Positions 36,870 to 45,797 of a DNA stretch of 64,000 bases are shown here, piece after piece. The notes beneath the pieces are model-generated. The model made no database searches, was not told the DNA's origin, and saw nothing but the letters and a program-made list of their open reading frames with translations. Within the stretch, counting starts at the first letter, position 1. Each line of letters starts with the position of its first letter. The DNA is from Pseudomonas mendocina (GTDB lineage Bacteria; Pseudomonadota; Gammaproteobacteria; Pseudomonadales; Pseudomonadaceae): positions 992,001 through 1,056,000 of the forward strand of contig CP148074.1 in NCBI GenBank assembly GCA_037482215.1, in the 5' to 3' direction. A program made the position numbers and the translations under genes.

Positions 36870-38254
36870 TGGTGATGAAAGCGATGTTTAAACCGCTGCC
36901 TCTGGTGTGCGCATTAATGTTGGCGGGCTGCAATCTGGCGCCTGTATACGAAACGCCTGAATTGCCGCTGCCGGAACAATACGAGCAAGGACAGGGCAGT
37001 ACGGTGGTTGATCCCCAATGGTGGCGGGTATTTGGCAGTGATGAACTGACCACCCTGGTTGAGCGCGCGGCCAGCGGCAACCTGGATTTGTCCACTGCCA
37101 TGAGCCGTGTGCGTCAGGCAGATATTCAGGCCCGCATCGCCGGTGCGCCGTTGTTGCCATCGGTGAGCGGTAATGTCGGCGGCAGCCGTAATTTTGCGGC
37201 GGACAACGCCGGTGGCGGTGTGCGTGAGTCGTTCTCCGCAGGCTTGTCGATCAGTTACGAGCTGGATGTTTGGGGCAAGAACCGCAACAACCTTGAAGGC
37301 AGCCTTCAAGGTGCCCGAGCGACTGCCTTTGAGCGCGACACGGTAGCCTTAACGGTGGCTGCATCCACCGCCAGCAGTTACCTCAAAGTGTTAGAGCTGC
37401 GCGAGCGCGAACGCATCGCCCTGGATAACCTGGCCAACGCTGAAGAAGTGCTGAAAGTGGCCGAGGCCAAGACCCGTCTGGGCGCCAGTAGTGAGCTGGA
37501 TTTGGTCCAGCAGCAGACCATGGTGGAGCAGCGCCGCGCCTCCATTCCGGGTATTCGCCAGCAACGCCAGACGGCTGAAAATGCGCTGGCTATCCTGATC
37601 GGTGAAATGCCTCAGGGCTTTGCTGCACAGGTTAAAGCAGACAGCCTCGGTGAGCTGATGCTGCCCCAGAGCACGGTGGCAGGGTTGCCTTCCGAATTGC
37701 TGCTGCGTCGCCCGGATATTCAGGCGCAGGAAGCGCGCCTGCGGGCTGCCAATGCAGATATCGGCGCAGCCCGTGCCGCGCTGTTCCCCAGCCTCAGCCT
37801 GACCGGCTCCAGCGGCTACAGTGCGGATGTGTTCAGCAACCTGTTTAACGGCGCCAATCTGGCCAGCAGCCTCGGCGCTTCGGTGCTGCAACCGATCTTC
37901 CGTGGCGGTGCTCTGCGTGGTGCCGTAGAGCTGTCGCAAGAACGCTATGTTGAACTGGCGGACGGCTATCGCAAGACCGTGATTACCGCTTTGCAGGAAG
38001 TGGAAGACGCGCTGATCGCCCTGCGTGAAGGCCAACTGCAATACCAAAGCCAGCAGCAGGTCGTAGCCTATGCGGAGAAAGCGTTCCGTCTGGCCGAGCT
38101 GCAATACCGTCAGGGTTCGGCCGATATCCTGACCGTGCTCAGCGCCCAGCAGAACTTCTTCTCAGCCCGTGACAGCCTGCTGCAGAACCAGTCCTCGCAG
38201 CTGCAAAATCAGGTGCAGCTGTACAAGGTGCTGGGCGGTGGTTACGGCGGTTGA
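36869..38254 (+). CDS. Outer-membrane efflux lipoprotein, NodT/OpmQ family
   Basis: The 461-aa protein begins with a lipoprotein signal (LVCALMLAGC, Cys at the lipobox followed by NLAP) and the family pattern APVYETPELPLP. Two repeated OEP halves form the barrel-tunnel, with PDIQAQEARLRAANADIGAARAALFPSLSLTGS in the second half as a family hallmark. It should trimerise and form the exit duct for MacAB. The ATG at 36869 overlaps the macB stop (TAATG); longer upstream frames run inside macB and are rejected. Confidence 0.92.
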   Translation: MVMKAMFKPLPLVCALMLAGCNLAPVYETPELPLPEQYEQGQGSTVVDPQWWRVFGSDELTTLVERAASGNLDLSTAMSRVRQADIQARIAGAPLLPSVSGNVGGSRNFAADNAGGGVRESFSAGLSISYELDVWGKNRNNLEGSLQGARATAFERDTVALTVAASTASSYLKVLELRERERIALDNLANAEEVLKVAEAKTRLGASSELDLVQQQTMVEQRRASIPGIRQQRQTAENALAILIGEMPQGFAAQVKADSLGELMLPQSTVAGLPSELLLRRPDIQAQEARLRAANADIGAARAALFPSLSLTGSSGYSADVFSNLFNGANLASSLGASVLQPIFRGGALRGAVELSQERYVELADGYRKTVITALQEVEDALIALREGQLQYQSQQQVVAYAEKAFRLAELQYRQGSADILTVLSAQQNFFSARDSLLQNQSSQLQNQVQLYKVLGGGYGG

Positions 38255-38271
38255 GTCTGAGTGGGAGATGG

Positions 38272-38293
38272 GGGGCTGCCTTGCGGTAGCCCC
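38272..38293. terminator. Hairpin between convergent efflux and endonuclease genes
   Basis: GGGGCTGCC (38272-38280) pairs with GGTAGCCCC (38285-38293) with one G.T pair. No long T run follows, so termination strength is uncertain. Confidence 0.5.
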
Positions 38294-38324
38294 TTCCTGA
38301 ATCGCGAAGACTGAGGCGCGGCAA

Positions 38325-39035
38325 TTAGCGTGTGCTGAGCACTCGCTGCAACAAACACTGTACGGCATCCACCTCGCCAACATAGGGGTTGCCGTGGCCC
38401 ATCACGCAGCCAACTTGCTGATTACGCCAGCGCTCCCATTCACTGACCGGGTACTGGCGGTTCCACGCCTCGTAGGTGCGGCGGTCGCGGTTGGACAGGC
38501 GCAGGCGATACTGATCCGCCATATATAAATAGATGCGTGCCGCCGGGCCGCGAGCCTGTTCTGGTGGCATGGCGGTTTTCGCTGAGAAATCCACCACCAT
38601 CTTGCAGGCACCGTATTGGCTAGGCTTTTGGCTGAGCATGCCGAGGGCAAAGTTGGAACGGTCGCTGTTCACCTCGCCAATGCTGGGCACTAAATTGTGC
38701 AGATCGGCTTCTGCGGCCTGATAGGTTGTGTCATTGCGCGAGCAATTATTGCGGCCGCCGTTTTGCCAGCACTTGCGTTGGTGGCCGATCACCCAGGCCG
38801 GGACCACATGCTCCCATTCCAGGCGGCGGGCACGTTCGGCCTGTTTGCGTGGTTGGTAGCCGCAACTGGCTAAATCAACCCGGTTTCCGTTGAAACGGCA
38901 GCCACAATAAAACGTAGTTGGCTGAGCAGCGTAGATCTGTCGGGCGATCTGTTTGGCGGTTGTAAGCGTTTGGGGAGGATCAGCCAGCAGGTTTTGACCG
39001 ATCAGGAGTGTTGTCAGGAGTAGTGCGGAGGGCAT
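38325..39035 (-). CDS. endA: Endonuclease I (EndA/Vvn-type secreted nuclease)
   Basis: The 236-aa protein has a signal-like start (MPSALLLTTLLIGQNLLA) and is Cys-rich, consistent with disulfides in the periplasm. The beta-beta-alpha metal active site is visible as RLEWEHVVPAW (catalytic His) and LHNLVPSIGEVNSDRSNF (metal-binding Asn). These match Vvn and E. coli EndA, which cut DNA and RNA without sequence preference. It stands alone; a 281-bp AT-rich gap upstream (39036-39316) holds its promoter and that of the divergent lipoprotein, with no other frame seen. Confidence 0.93.
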   Translation of the reverse strand: MPSALLLTTLLIGQNLLADPPQTLTTAKQIARQIYAAQPTTFYCGCRFNGNRVDLASCGYQPRKQAERARRLEWEHVVPAWVIGHQRKCWQNGGRNNCSRNDTTYQAAEADLHNLVPSIGEVNSDRSNFALGMLSQKPSQYGACKMVVDFSAKTAMPPEQARGPAARIYLYMADQYRLRLSNRDRRTYEAWNRQYPVSEWERWRNQQVGCVMGHGNPYVGEVDAVQCLLQRVLSTR

Positions 39036-39316
39036 TGCGCTGTCTGGTACGAAAAAGGCCGACCATCATACTGTGATTGGGCTCACTTATAGGGTGTGAG
39101 TCTGTTTCTATTGGAGTTATTTTCAGTTCGTTCTTATTGGGTGAAAGGTTTTTTTCAACTTTTGCGCCGTCTTGCTGTCTGCCATCTACCAATGAGATTT
39201 AACAGTTGGCGGTAAGTTGTTGGGATTTATTGACATATTTTTGTTTAAAAGTTGGTCAATGTAGCTTTCTTTTTGCTAGCTTTACCTCACAACACCGCAG
39301 CGGATGACCTCCACTG

Positions 39317-40108
39317 ATGAGTACTGTGCAGCGATTTGAACGGACGAAAGATCGCACCGGAAGGCCAAATGGCACTACCGGGATGGCGCAGTGGCGCTGT
39401 TTTTCCCTTCTTAGCGTTTTGATTTTGCTGGTCTTGAGCGGCTGCTCAACGCGACAGGATCACAAAACCATTGTCAGCAATAGCAGCCCTGCCAAGGCCA
39501 GCGAGTTCTTCCAATCGCATGCTGACCGTATGGCAACACTGGGTATGCGTAATAACTTGAACAGCCTTTATCGGCTGATGGACAAGCTGTATCTGCGTAA
39601 CCCCCGTGAGTGGCGTAAAACCGGCTTGCCTGATGCCGAGTCGGCCAAGGCTGCGGTGCATCGGGCGATTGAAAATGATGAGCCCCTGCCGCAATTGGGC
39701 GGGCGCAAGGATATTGCAGCATTGAGCTATACCTTGAGCGCCGAATACCAAGGGGACCGGGTAGGGGCCTTTATTTACTCCTTGGCCAGTATGCTGATTA
39801 CCGCTCACGGTGGCCGTACTGAGTACTACATGAGCGATACCATTGACCCGAAGTTTGTGCACAACGCCGCACGTAATATTGAAGTAGCCAGTTGGATGTT
39901 GGCCCAGCGTACGGACGCTGAAGGCAAGCCTTGGCTGCTCTCCAACGAGATATCGGCGGACGGGCGTAACCTGAGTTATGCGGTGGAGTTCGGGAAGATT
40001 GTAGCGCGGCTTGATCTGCTCACCGATGTACTGGATGAGCGTTACCGCCGGTTGGGTGTGAGCTATGCGCAGAGTTTGCTGTTTATGAACTTCCTGCCGG
40101 TGCAGTGA
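39317..40108 (+). CDS. Hypothetical lipoprotein
   Basis: The 263-aa product has a lipobox (LVLSGCSTRQ) preceded by a hydrophobic helix, so it is probably an outer-membrane-anchored lipoprotein. From 39317 the signal has a long basic leader (43 residues to the Cys); a start at 39383 (MAQWRCFSLL) would give a more normal signal but lacks a ribosome site. The mature part is mainly helical (SLYRLMDKLYLRNPREW, AARNIEVASWMLAQRT) with no domain I can name. Similar pseudomonad hypothetical lipoproteins seem to exist, without known role. Confidence 0.7.
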   Translation: MSTVQRFERTKDRTGRPNGTTGMAQWRCFSLLSVLILLVLSGCSTRQDHKTIVSNSSPAKASEFFQSHADRMATLGMRNNLNSLYRLMDKLYLRNPREWRKTGLPDAESAKAAVHRAIENDEPLPQLGGRKDIAALSYTLSAEYQGDRVGAFIYSLASMLITAHGGRTEYYMSDTIDPKFVHNAARNIEVASWMLAQRTDAEGKPWLLSNEISADGRNLSYAVEFGKIVARLDLLTDVLDERYRRLGVSYAQSLLFMNFLPVQ

Positions 40109-40128
40109 GGCAGTGACCGCCCGACGGC

Positions 40129-40851
40129 TTATTGCAATTCCATGTGCAGTTGTTCAAGCGTGCCGTTTTGGCGCAGACGCTCCAAAGCCTCGGCAAAAAT
40201 TCGAGCGCTGTCAGCGTTTTTTTTACTGAAGCCCACATAGCGCGGCATGATCACCAGCGGTGTGGGTAACACCCGTACTTGATGCTGCGCGTTTTCCAGT
40301 TTGATCCAGTACATCAGCTGCGCTTGATCCCCCACAATCACGTCAATACGTCCGGCCAATAACATCGAAACCAGTTGGCGTGGGTTGTTGGCTTGGGTAT
40401 TGCGTGACAGAGGCGCCTTGTCGAAATTGCCTTCATAGGCGTAACCGCGAACTTGGCCGATAGTGAAGGGTGCTAAGTCATTAAAGCTCTTCCAGTCGGT
40501 CAAATTGACATTGCACGAGACGATAAACGCAGTACGCCCGTAACGGATGGGGCCGACCAGTTCGAACTGGCTGCGCCGTTCTGGGCTGTCGACAAAGGGA
40601 AAGGCGGCGGTGGCGGCATCCTTACTCAGCAAGCTGATGAGTCGTTGCCAGGGGTAGAGTTGTAATTGGTAGTTAATGTTGGCTTCGTCTAGTACGGCTT
40701 TTACCAGTTCGACGTCGTGGCCTTGTGGGGTGCGGCCGTCTTGGCCTAAGTAACTGTAGGGGGCGAATTTTTCATCCCCCAATATTCGCCAATCTTCGGC
40801 ACAGGCTCCGAAGGAAATCCAAAGCAGTAGAAACAATACCGCTCTACACAT
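40129..40851 (-). CDS. Orphan periplasmic solute-binding protein (SBP_bac_3 type)
   Basis: The 240-aa protein has a signal peptide (MCRAVLFLLLWISFGACAEDW) and the amino-acid-binding fold: DEKFAPYSYLGQDGRTPQGHDVELVKAVL at the N-terminal lobe, hinge strands and AGRIDVIVGDQAQLMYW. No permease or ATPase is adjacent. Such solo proteins often act as sensors near cyclic-di-GMP enzymes, and it sits 168 bp downstream of the CheC/cyclase operon on the same strand. AGGAG lies just before the ATG at 40851. Ligand unknown. Confidence 0.82.
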   Translation of the reverse strand: MCRAVLFLLLWISFGACAEDWRILGDEKFAPYSYLGQDGRTPQGHDVELVKAVLDEANINYQLQLYPWQRLISLLSKDAATAAFPFVDSPERRSQFELVGPIRYGRTAFIVSCNVNLTDWKSFNDLAPFTIGQVRGYAYEGNFDKAPLSRNTQANNPRQLVSMLLAGRIDVIVGDQAQLMYWIKLENAQHQVRVLPTPLVIMPRYVGFSKKNADSARIFAEALERLRQNGTLEQLHMELQ

Positions 40852-41019
40852 ACAACTCCTAGATAAAAAGTAGGAAATGAGCAGGCAAAAGGTGAGGCGC
40901 GTGAAGGGGTTGCTACGCTTTTTTATCACACCTTAGTGTTGAGTGTAATGGCAAAGGTATGGCTTTTTGTCCGGCTCATAACATGCACCAGTTGGAGCCA
41001 CTTGCTGCATGCGTATTAC

Positions 41020-41622
41020 TTAGCCGAGGTTGGCTATAAAGCGATCTACCGCTCCGATCATGTCTTCGTAGGACGTGGAGTTCATGACGAACACGACAAA
41101 GCCTTCGATGTCCTGTTTGGTCAGATGGAAGCTGATATGAATCAGCAGTACCACATGATTCTGTACGCGCGAGCCCAACACTTTTCGGGTATCACCGGAA
41201 TCGACTGAGGCCATGCTGCATTCAAATGGGGTGCGGGTGATTTCGGACAATGAGGCCAGGCAGGCGTTGAGGACCACATTACCGACCTCCATCAGGGCAT
41301 CGCGCTGAAATTGTTCCAGCTCGGTGCCGGGGGGGATTTCTCCAATAATGCTTTTGACCATTTCGAGGCTTTTGTCCTCCGGGAATATCAGCAGGGCATT
41401 GCCGGAGAAACGGCCAGTAAAAGGTTGGCGGATGCAATACATGGATTTGCTTTTACGGCCCAGATGGTCAGTCACTTCACTGACGGTAATAAAGTGGATT
41501 TCAGGCACGCTGAGCAGGACTTCGTCTTGCAGCATCTCACTCATGACAGCAGCGGCATGGCCGATGCCGATGTTGAACATCTCGCAGAGCACGTCCGTCT
41601 GTAGTGTCGATAGTTTGTGCAT
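41020..41622 (-). CDS. CheC-family CheY-P phosphatase
   Basis: The 200-aa protein has both catalytic D-xxx-E-xx-N motifs of CheC: Asp10/Glu14/Asn17 and Asp108/Glu112/Asn115 (DALMEVGNVV). This duplicated site dephosphorylates CheY-like receivers, so it is probably active rather than a binding-only CheX. It follows the receiver gene by 1 bp and would reset it. No CheD is adjacent, although cheD lies at 50.9 kb in the other cluster and CheC-CheD pairs are known to interact. Confidence 0.85.
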   Translation of the reverse strand: MHKLSTLQTDVLCEMFNIGIGHAAAVMSEMLQDEVLLSVPEIHFITVSEVTDHLGRKSKSMYCIRQPFTGRFSGNALLIFPEDKSLEMVKSIIGEIPPGTELEQFQRDALMEVGNVVLNACLASLSEITRTPFECSMASVDSGDTRKVLGSRVQNHVVLLIHISFHLTKQDIEGFVVFVMNSTSYEDMIGAVDRFIANLG

Positions 41623-41623
41623 C

Positions 41624-41986
41624 TTAATGCCCCAGTGCGCGCAGCAGTGCTGGCCCCTTGTCTGCAGTGATGGGCTTAGCCAGGAAGGTCAGCCCACGTT
41701 CTTGTATTTTGGTTTGAATGGCAGATTGAATGTTGGCGGTGAGCATCACAATTTTGACGTTTGGATTTTCCTCCAAAATTGTGGTGGCTGCGTCTAAGCC
41801 ACTGATGCCGGGCATGTTCAAGTCCATGCTGATGAGGTCAATGGCTTGCTGCCGACAGGTCTCGATAGCGCCTTCGCCGTTGGACGCTTCAAAGATTTTC
41901 CAGCTCGGGTGCAGGTTGCTGATGATGCTCTTGGTCATCATGCGAGAAACCATGCTGTCGTCAACGATTAGGAAGTTCTTGGACAT
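41624..41986 (-). CDS. CheY-like single-domain response regulator
   Basis: The 120-aa receiver has the acidic pocket (Asp9/Asp10), the phosphorylation site Asp55 (SMDLNMPG), a Thr in VMLTAN and Lys in LAKPIT. No output domain is present, as in CheY. It lies 5 bp after the diguanylate cyclase and 1 bp before the CheC phosphatase, so it is likely the substrate of that CheC. The cognate kinase is not next to it; CheA at 45.8 kb, which lacks its own CheY, is a candidate. Confidence 0.9.
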   Translation of the reverse strand: MSKNFLIVDDSMVSRMMTKSIISNLHPSWKIFEASNGEGAIETCRQQAIDLISMDLNMPGISGLDAATTILEENPNVKIVMLTANIQSAIQTKIQERGLTFLAKPITADKGPALLRALGH

Positions 41987-41991
41987 GGTGA

Positions 41992-43584
41992 TTAGGTCTC
42001 CACGCGATTGCGGCCGGATTGCTTGGCTTTGTAAAGTGCCTTGTCTGCCCTGATCAGTAATAGTTCAAGGGTTTCAGTCTCGACCGGGTCGAATACGGCG
42101 ACACCAATAGATATGGTGATGTTGAAAGGCCGTGGTCCGTCGCCCAACGCCTGTGCCTTGATGGCCGCACGAATACGTTCGGCACTGTCTTCAGCTTGCT
42201 GAGGGTCGGTATGGGGCAGCAGCACGGCAAACTCTTCTCCACCTATGCGGCCGATCACATCAGCATCGCGTAGGTTGCTACGTAAGACGTCGCTGACGGC
42301 GCGAATGGCTAAATCACCTGAAGCATGGCCGTAGGTGTCATTGATCCGTTTGAAGTGGTCGATATCCAACATCAGCAAGCAGCAGGAGTGGTTATAGCGT
42401 TTGCAGCTGTCGATGATTTTCTCGCCCGCTCGATAGAACGCTCGACGGTTGTAGAGTTGTGTCATGGAGTCTGTGTTGGCCTGGGATTCGAGCATCTCCA
42501 GCAATTTACGGTGTTCAGTGACATCAAAGGCCCAGAGCAAATGGGCCAGTTTGCCTTCTATTTCCACCAGTTTCGCTGACAGCGAACTCCAGTACGGTTT
42601 GCCTGGCATTATCTGGGTTTGCAGATCGTCCACCCGCCCGTATTGCTCCAGTTCATCAATAAACTGTTGCCCTTGCAGGCGGTCCACCAAGAGGGATTTC
42701 AAAAAGAGCTTTTCCGGCGGCGTGCTCAGGTCCATTCGATCAAGCAAGGTCTTGTTGATAAACAACACTTCACCAGTGTCGGCACTCACTAAGGCCGCTT
42801 CACTAGGGCTGGCATCGAGAATGAAACGTAGCAGTTCTTTACTTTCTGCCAGCTGTCGAGTGCGCCGATTGACCCGGAATTCGAGACGTCTATTGACTAA
42901 TGCGAGGTGGTTGGACATGCGTTTCGCGGCTTGCCTGTCCAAGATCAACTTGATGACTAGAGCTGCGATACCGATCAACAATAGGATCAGAATCCAGTTC
43001 AGCATGGCCAGCCGGTTGTACTGATTGACTCGAACTTTGTCCTGTTCCATTGAGCTGGCAACGTGTACAGCCATAACAGCTGCGCGCATTTCTTCTGCCA
43101 AGTCACAGACGTTCTCTGCTATCTCCCTGACTGTTGCATGGGTATCTGCTGTATTGGCGATTATGTAGCCCCATTGATCAATCTGGGTCCTGAGCTTTTC
43201 CAGTACGCTTCTTGATTCTGTCAGCGAGAACAGCAGGCTTTGCGGGGCGTTTTTTTCGGCCTCTTCTTCCATCAGCAGGCTGCTGAGTACCTCCAGGCGC
43301 ATGGTGATTTCATCCAATGCATCTGTCGTTGGGGCTTTTACGGCCTCCAGGGCCAGGTGGTCGAGGTGGTGCAGCTCCAAGGCGATGTTGGTGATCTTCC
43401 AACGATCCGTGCTTTGGTGTGGGCGAGAGAGGGCATTCATCTCCAGCTGGGCAATGCGCAGTGCTACCAACGTGATGACGATCATCAGAATGACAGACAG
43501 CAGTAAGCCCTCTGCCAGCCAGCTCCCCCTAATGACACGTTTAAGCCTGCGTAGAGGCGGATACTTATTCAAAATGGATTTCAT
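41992..43584 (-). CDS. Membrane diguanylate cyclase with PAS domain
   Basis: The 530-aa protein has TM1 (LLLSVILMIVITLVAL), a helical periplasmic domain (about residues 45-190), TM2 (WILILLLIGIAALVIKLI), a PAS-like domain and a C-terminal GGDEF domain. The active motif is GGEEF at residues 448-452. The I-site RDAD sits 5 residues before it, so product inhibition is retained. It should make c-di-GMP in response to periplasmic or PAS signals. It overlaps the upstream sulfite-oxidase-fold gene by 20 bp, which points to that protein as its periplasmic input. Confidence 0.93.
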   Translation of the reverse strand: MKSILNKYPPLRRLKRVIRGSWLAEGLLLSVILMIVITLVALRIAQLEMNALSRPHQSTDRWKITNIALELHHLDHLALEAVKAPTTDALDEITMRLEVLSSLLMEEEAEKNAPQSLLFSLTESRSVLEKLRTQIDQWGYIIANTADTHATVREIAENVCDLAEEMRAAVMAVHVASSMEQDKVRVNQYNRLAMLNWILILLLIGIAALVIKLILDRQAAKRMSNHLALVNRRLEFRVNRRTRQLAESKELLRFILDASPSEAALVSADTGEVLFINKTLLDRMDLSTPPEKLFLKSLLVDRLQGQQFIDELEQYGRVDDLQTQIMPGKPYWSSLSAKLVEIEGKLAHLLWAFDVTEHRKLLEMLESQANTDSMTQLYNRRAFYRAGEKIIDSCKRYNHSCCLLMLDIDHFKRINDTYGHASGDLAIRAVSDVLRSNLRDADVIGRIGGEEFAVLLPHTDPQQAEDSAERIRAAIKAQALGDGPRPFNITISIGVAVFDPVETETLELLLIRADKALYKAKQSGRNRVET

Positions 43585-44089
43585 GTATCTGCCAGACCGA
43601 CCTGTTTATATAAAGTTGTTGGTTCAGCTCGTTAAAGTCGTCAAATGGGTAAACCAAAATGAAAGGACCTTTGTCTCTGATCGTCAGGTTTTGTCCGTCA
43701 CGCCGGTAGGCCAGTAGCGGATCGAACTGCTGTACATCGGAGAGTGGTATCGAAGCGAAATAACCATTTAAGGCCATGACCCGTATTGATTTGGCCGTAC
43801 CTCCACTGAGCTTCAGCAACTCGTGCAGGCTGACACCTTGCCATTCATGACGGCCTGGTATCCCCAAAGGGGAGGGCAGCTGCTGTGTTCTTTTTATTTG
43901 TGGCAACGCGTCCAGTTGCGAGAGAACCAATTTGTTTTTATTTACGATGCCTTGGGTGTCGTGCCACACCAGCGTTAGCAGTGTTTTAGGGCGAGCTGTG
44001 GTTGTAGGGCTTTCAGTGGCTGAAGTGGTGTTAAACAGGCTTAGGAGAATTGAAATACCCAAAAAGCGGGCAAGGGCACAGGGGCTCAT
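43565..44089 (-). CDS. Periplasmic sulfite-oxidase-fold protein without the Mo cysteine
   Basis: The 174-aa protein has a signal peptide (MSPCALARFLGISILLSLFN) and the molybdopterin-dependent oxidoreductase fold (WQGVSLHELLKLSGG, IRVMALNGYFASIPLSDV, GPFILVYPFDD, RSVWQIHEI). The cysteine that ligates molybdenum in sulfite oxidases is missing; the mature chain contains no Cys. It is therefore likely a binding or sensing domain, not an enzyme. It is the first gene of the operon with the cyclase, receiver and phosphatase, and overlaps the cyclase by 20 bp. Confidence 0.8.
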   Translation of the reverse strand: MSPCALARFLGISILLSLFNTTSATESPTTTARPKTLLTLVWHDTQGIVNKNKLVLSQLDALPQIKRTQQLPSPLGIPGRHEWQGVSLHELLKLSGGTAKSIRVMALNGYFASIPLSDVQQFDPLLAYRRDGQNLTIRDKGPFILVYPFDDFNELNQQLYINRSVWQIHEIHFE

Positions 44090-44317
44090 GGTTGATGCTG
44101 CCTCTTATAGTCGCGCCGGTTCATGCAGGGACCTGAATGTTCTTATGTAGATTGTCCCTCCCGGTCAGGTGTAACCGGTGTTTGGATACATCGTTCCGAG
44201 AGACTTCATTTGAAGGTTAGCGCAGAAATAGATGGCCGCTAGTCAGGCAGAGGGTAAAGTCTGTTGAGTATTTTTTAATGGCAAATGGATATTGGAAGCT
44301 TTTTGTAATGGAACAAA

Positions 44318-44340
44318 AAACCCCGCCGTAGCGGGGTTTA
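44318..44340 (-). terminator. Intrinsic terminator of yjdM
   Basis: ACCCCGC and GCGGGGT pair around CGTA (44323-44340 region). On the minus strand a run of six Ts follows, just after the yjdM stop. Strong stem, so a confident terminator. Confidence 0.88.
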
Positions 44341-44355
44341 AGGAACTGAAGCGGA

Positions 44356-44697
44356 TCAGACCTTACGCACAAACTCGGATTTGAGTTTCATTGCGCCAAT
44401 GCCGTCAATTTTGCAATCAATGTCGTGGTCACCGTCTACCAGACGAATGCCTTTAACCTTCGTGCCAACTTTGACTACGAGGGACGAACCTTTGACTTTG
44501 AGGTCTTTGATCACGGTGATGGTGTCACCATCTTGCAGGACGTTGCCGACAGAATCTTTGATAACTTTGACGTCATCGCCAGCGTCGGCGGTTTCAGTGG
44601 CCGACCACTCGTGCGCGCACTCCGGGCAGACCAGCTGAGTGCCGTCTTCGTAGGTGTATTCGGAGTTGCATTTGGGGCAGGGTGGCAAAGTGCTCAC
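44356..44697 (-). CDS. yjdM: YjdM (PhnA) zinc-ribbon protein
   Basis: The 113-aa protein opens with a zinc ribbon ([21 protein letters not shown]: two CxxC pairs) and ends in a small beta-barrel ([36 protein letters not shown]). This is the PhnA/YjdM family, about 111 aa in E. coli. Despite the old name it is not the phosphonoacetate hydrolase. Its cellular role is unclear. It stands alone with its own terminator. Confidence 0.93.
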   Translation of the reverse strand: MSTLPPCPKCNSEYTYEDGTQLVCPECAHEWSATETADAGDDVKVIKDSVGNVLQDGDTITVIKDLKVKGSSLVVKVGTKVKGIRLVDGDHDIDCKIDGIGAMKLKSEFVRKV

Positions 44698-44781
44698 TGT
44701 TGTGTCCTTGTGTGTTCCGTTGAAAAAGGCCGCATATTATATAAGGTTTTGTCTCATTTAGCCCGTAACCCGCTCACAAGC

Positions 44782-45267
44782 CTAGCGAGCTGGGGTTTGC
44801 GGCCAGTCCATTAGCCCTTTTTCTTTGAATCTGACAGTGCCGAGCAGGCCTCCACCCAGCTTGCCACTGAGCTCATAGGGCAAGCCTTTTTGCAGGTTCG
44901 GGTTATTGCTCACCGCCCATGCTTGGCGCAATGCCGAATAGGCTGAAAGGGTAAGAGGGATTCTCACCAGGGTTTCACCGTAGCGTGGCACTTCGCCGCT
45001 CTGGTCACTGACACCACTAAGCAGTGGCTGGTTGTTCACCTTTAAGTCCAGGGCTATACCGTTGAAGCTGATTGCTCGGTCGTTCGGGTTCTGCACCCGC
45101 AGGGTGATGGCAAAGCGCATTTCCAGCCCTTCTCCTGGCAAGGGTTCAACATTGACCAGTTGGATGCGCGGCGGGTCGCTGGGTGTCAGCGTGCTGCAGG
45201 CACTGAGCAGGCTCATCAAGGTAATCAGGCATAGGGTGAGCAGTGAGCGGGGTTGCAGAAAAGGCAT
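44782..45267 (-). CDS. LEA type 2 family lipoprotein
   Basis: The 161-aa protein has a lipoprotein signal (LCLITLMSLLSACSTL; Cys at the lipobox) and a LEA14/water-stress (WHy) immunoglobulin-like domain: IQLVNVEPLPGEGLEMRFAITLRVQNPNDRAISFNGIAL. Such domains are linked to desiccation or envelope stress, with no enzyme activity known. The start at 45267 (MPFLQPRSLL) gives a normal signal sequence. It faces the che operon across a 215-bp gap that contains the operon promoter. Confidence 0.85.
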   Translation of the reverse strand: MPFLQPRSLLTLCLITLMSLLSACSTLTPSDPPRIQLVNVEPLPGEGLEMRFAITLRVQNPNDRAISFNGIALDLKVNNQPLLSGVSDQSGEVPRYGETLVRIPLTLSAYSALRQAWAVSNNPNLQKGLPYELSGKLGGGLLGTVRFKEKGLMDWPQTPAR

Positions 45268-45482
45268 GTTCAGGTTCCGTTTGAATGTGCAGTAAGCATA
45301 GAAGACCGCACGAGGATGCCAATGTTGCCCGGCAGTGGGCAACGACTTGGTCTCTAAGACCCTGGCAGAGCACCTGTACTGACTGCCTCACGCCAAGGTG
45401 CTGATTCGCTGACAGCGCAAGGCTGACCTATAGTTTTCACATAACTAAACATTGCATGTCCGTGCAGGGGGAGGTGGCTGAC

Positions 45483-45797
45483 ATGGTTGTTATCCACAAA
45501 CGGGACGATGCAGACGTGCCCACTTTCGAAATCTCCGGTGAGTTGACGCTGGACTGTGCCGATACGTTGCGTGATCAACTAATGGCATTACTCGCTGATA
45601 ACGCCAGTCTGCGTCTGAACTTGATGGATGTGCTCGACTTTGACAGCAGCGCGCTGCAAGTGCTTTTGCATGTTCAGCGTGAGGCTGTATGTAAAGGAGT
45701 TCCGTTGCAATGGATAGGTTTTTCGCTGGCTATTTCGCAGGTCTTACAGCTGCTTAACCTGAGTGATGAGTTGGCTCTGACGGATGTGGCTGCATGA
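45483..45797 (+). CDS. STAS-domain protein heading the che operon
   Basis: The 104-aa protein is a stand-alone STAS domain like anti-anti-sigma factors (SpoIIAA). The phosphoacceptor region is DFDSSALQVLL, with Ser55/Ser56 in the position of the SpoIIAA serine, though the usual Gly after SS is Ala. GGGGAGG lies 9 bases before the ATG at 45483; an upstream ATG at 45456 is an alternative. The stop overlaps cheA as ATGA. It may bring the chemoreceptor array into contact with an anti-sigma or kinase partner; this is inference. Confidence 0.85.
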   Translation: MVVIHKRDDADVPTFEISGELTLDCADTLRDQLMALLADNASLRLNLMDVLDFDSSALQVLLHVQREAVCKGVPLQWIGFSLAISQVLQLLNLSDELALTDVAA

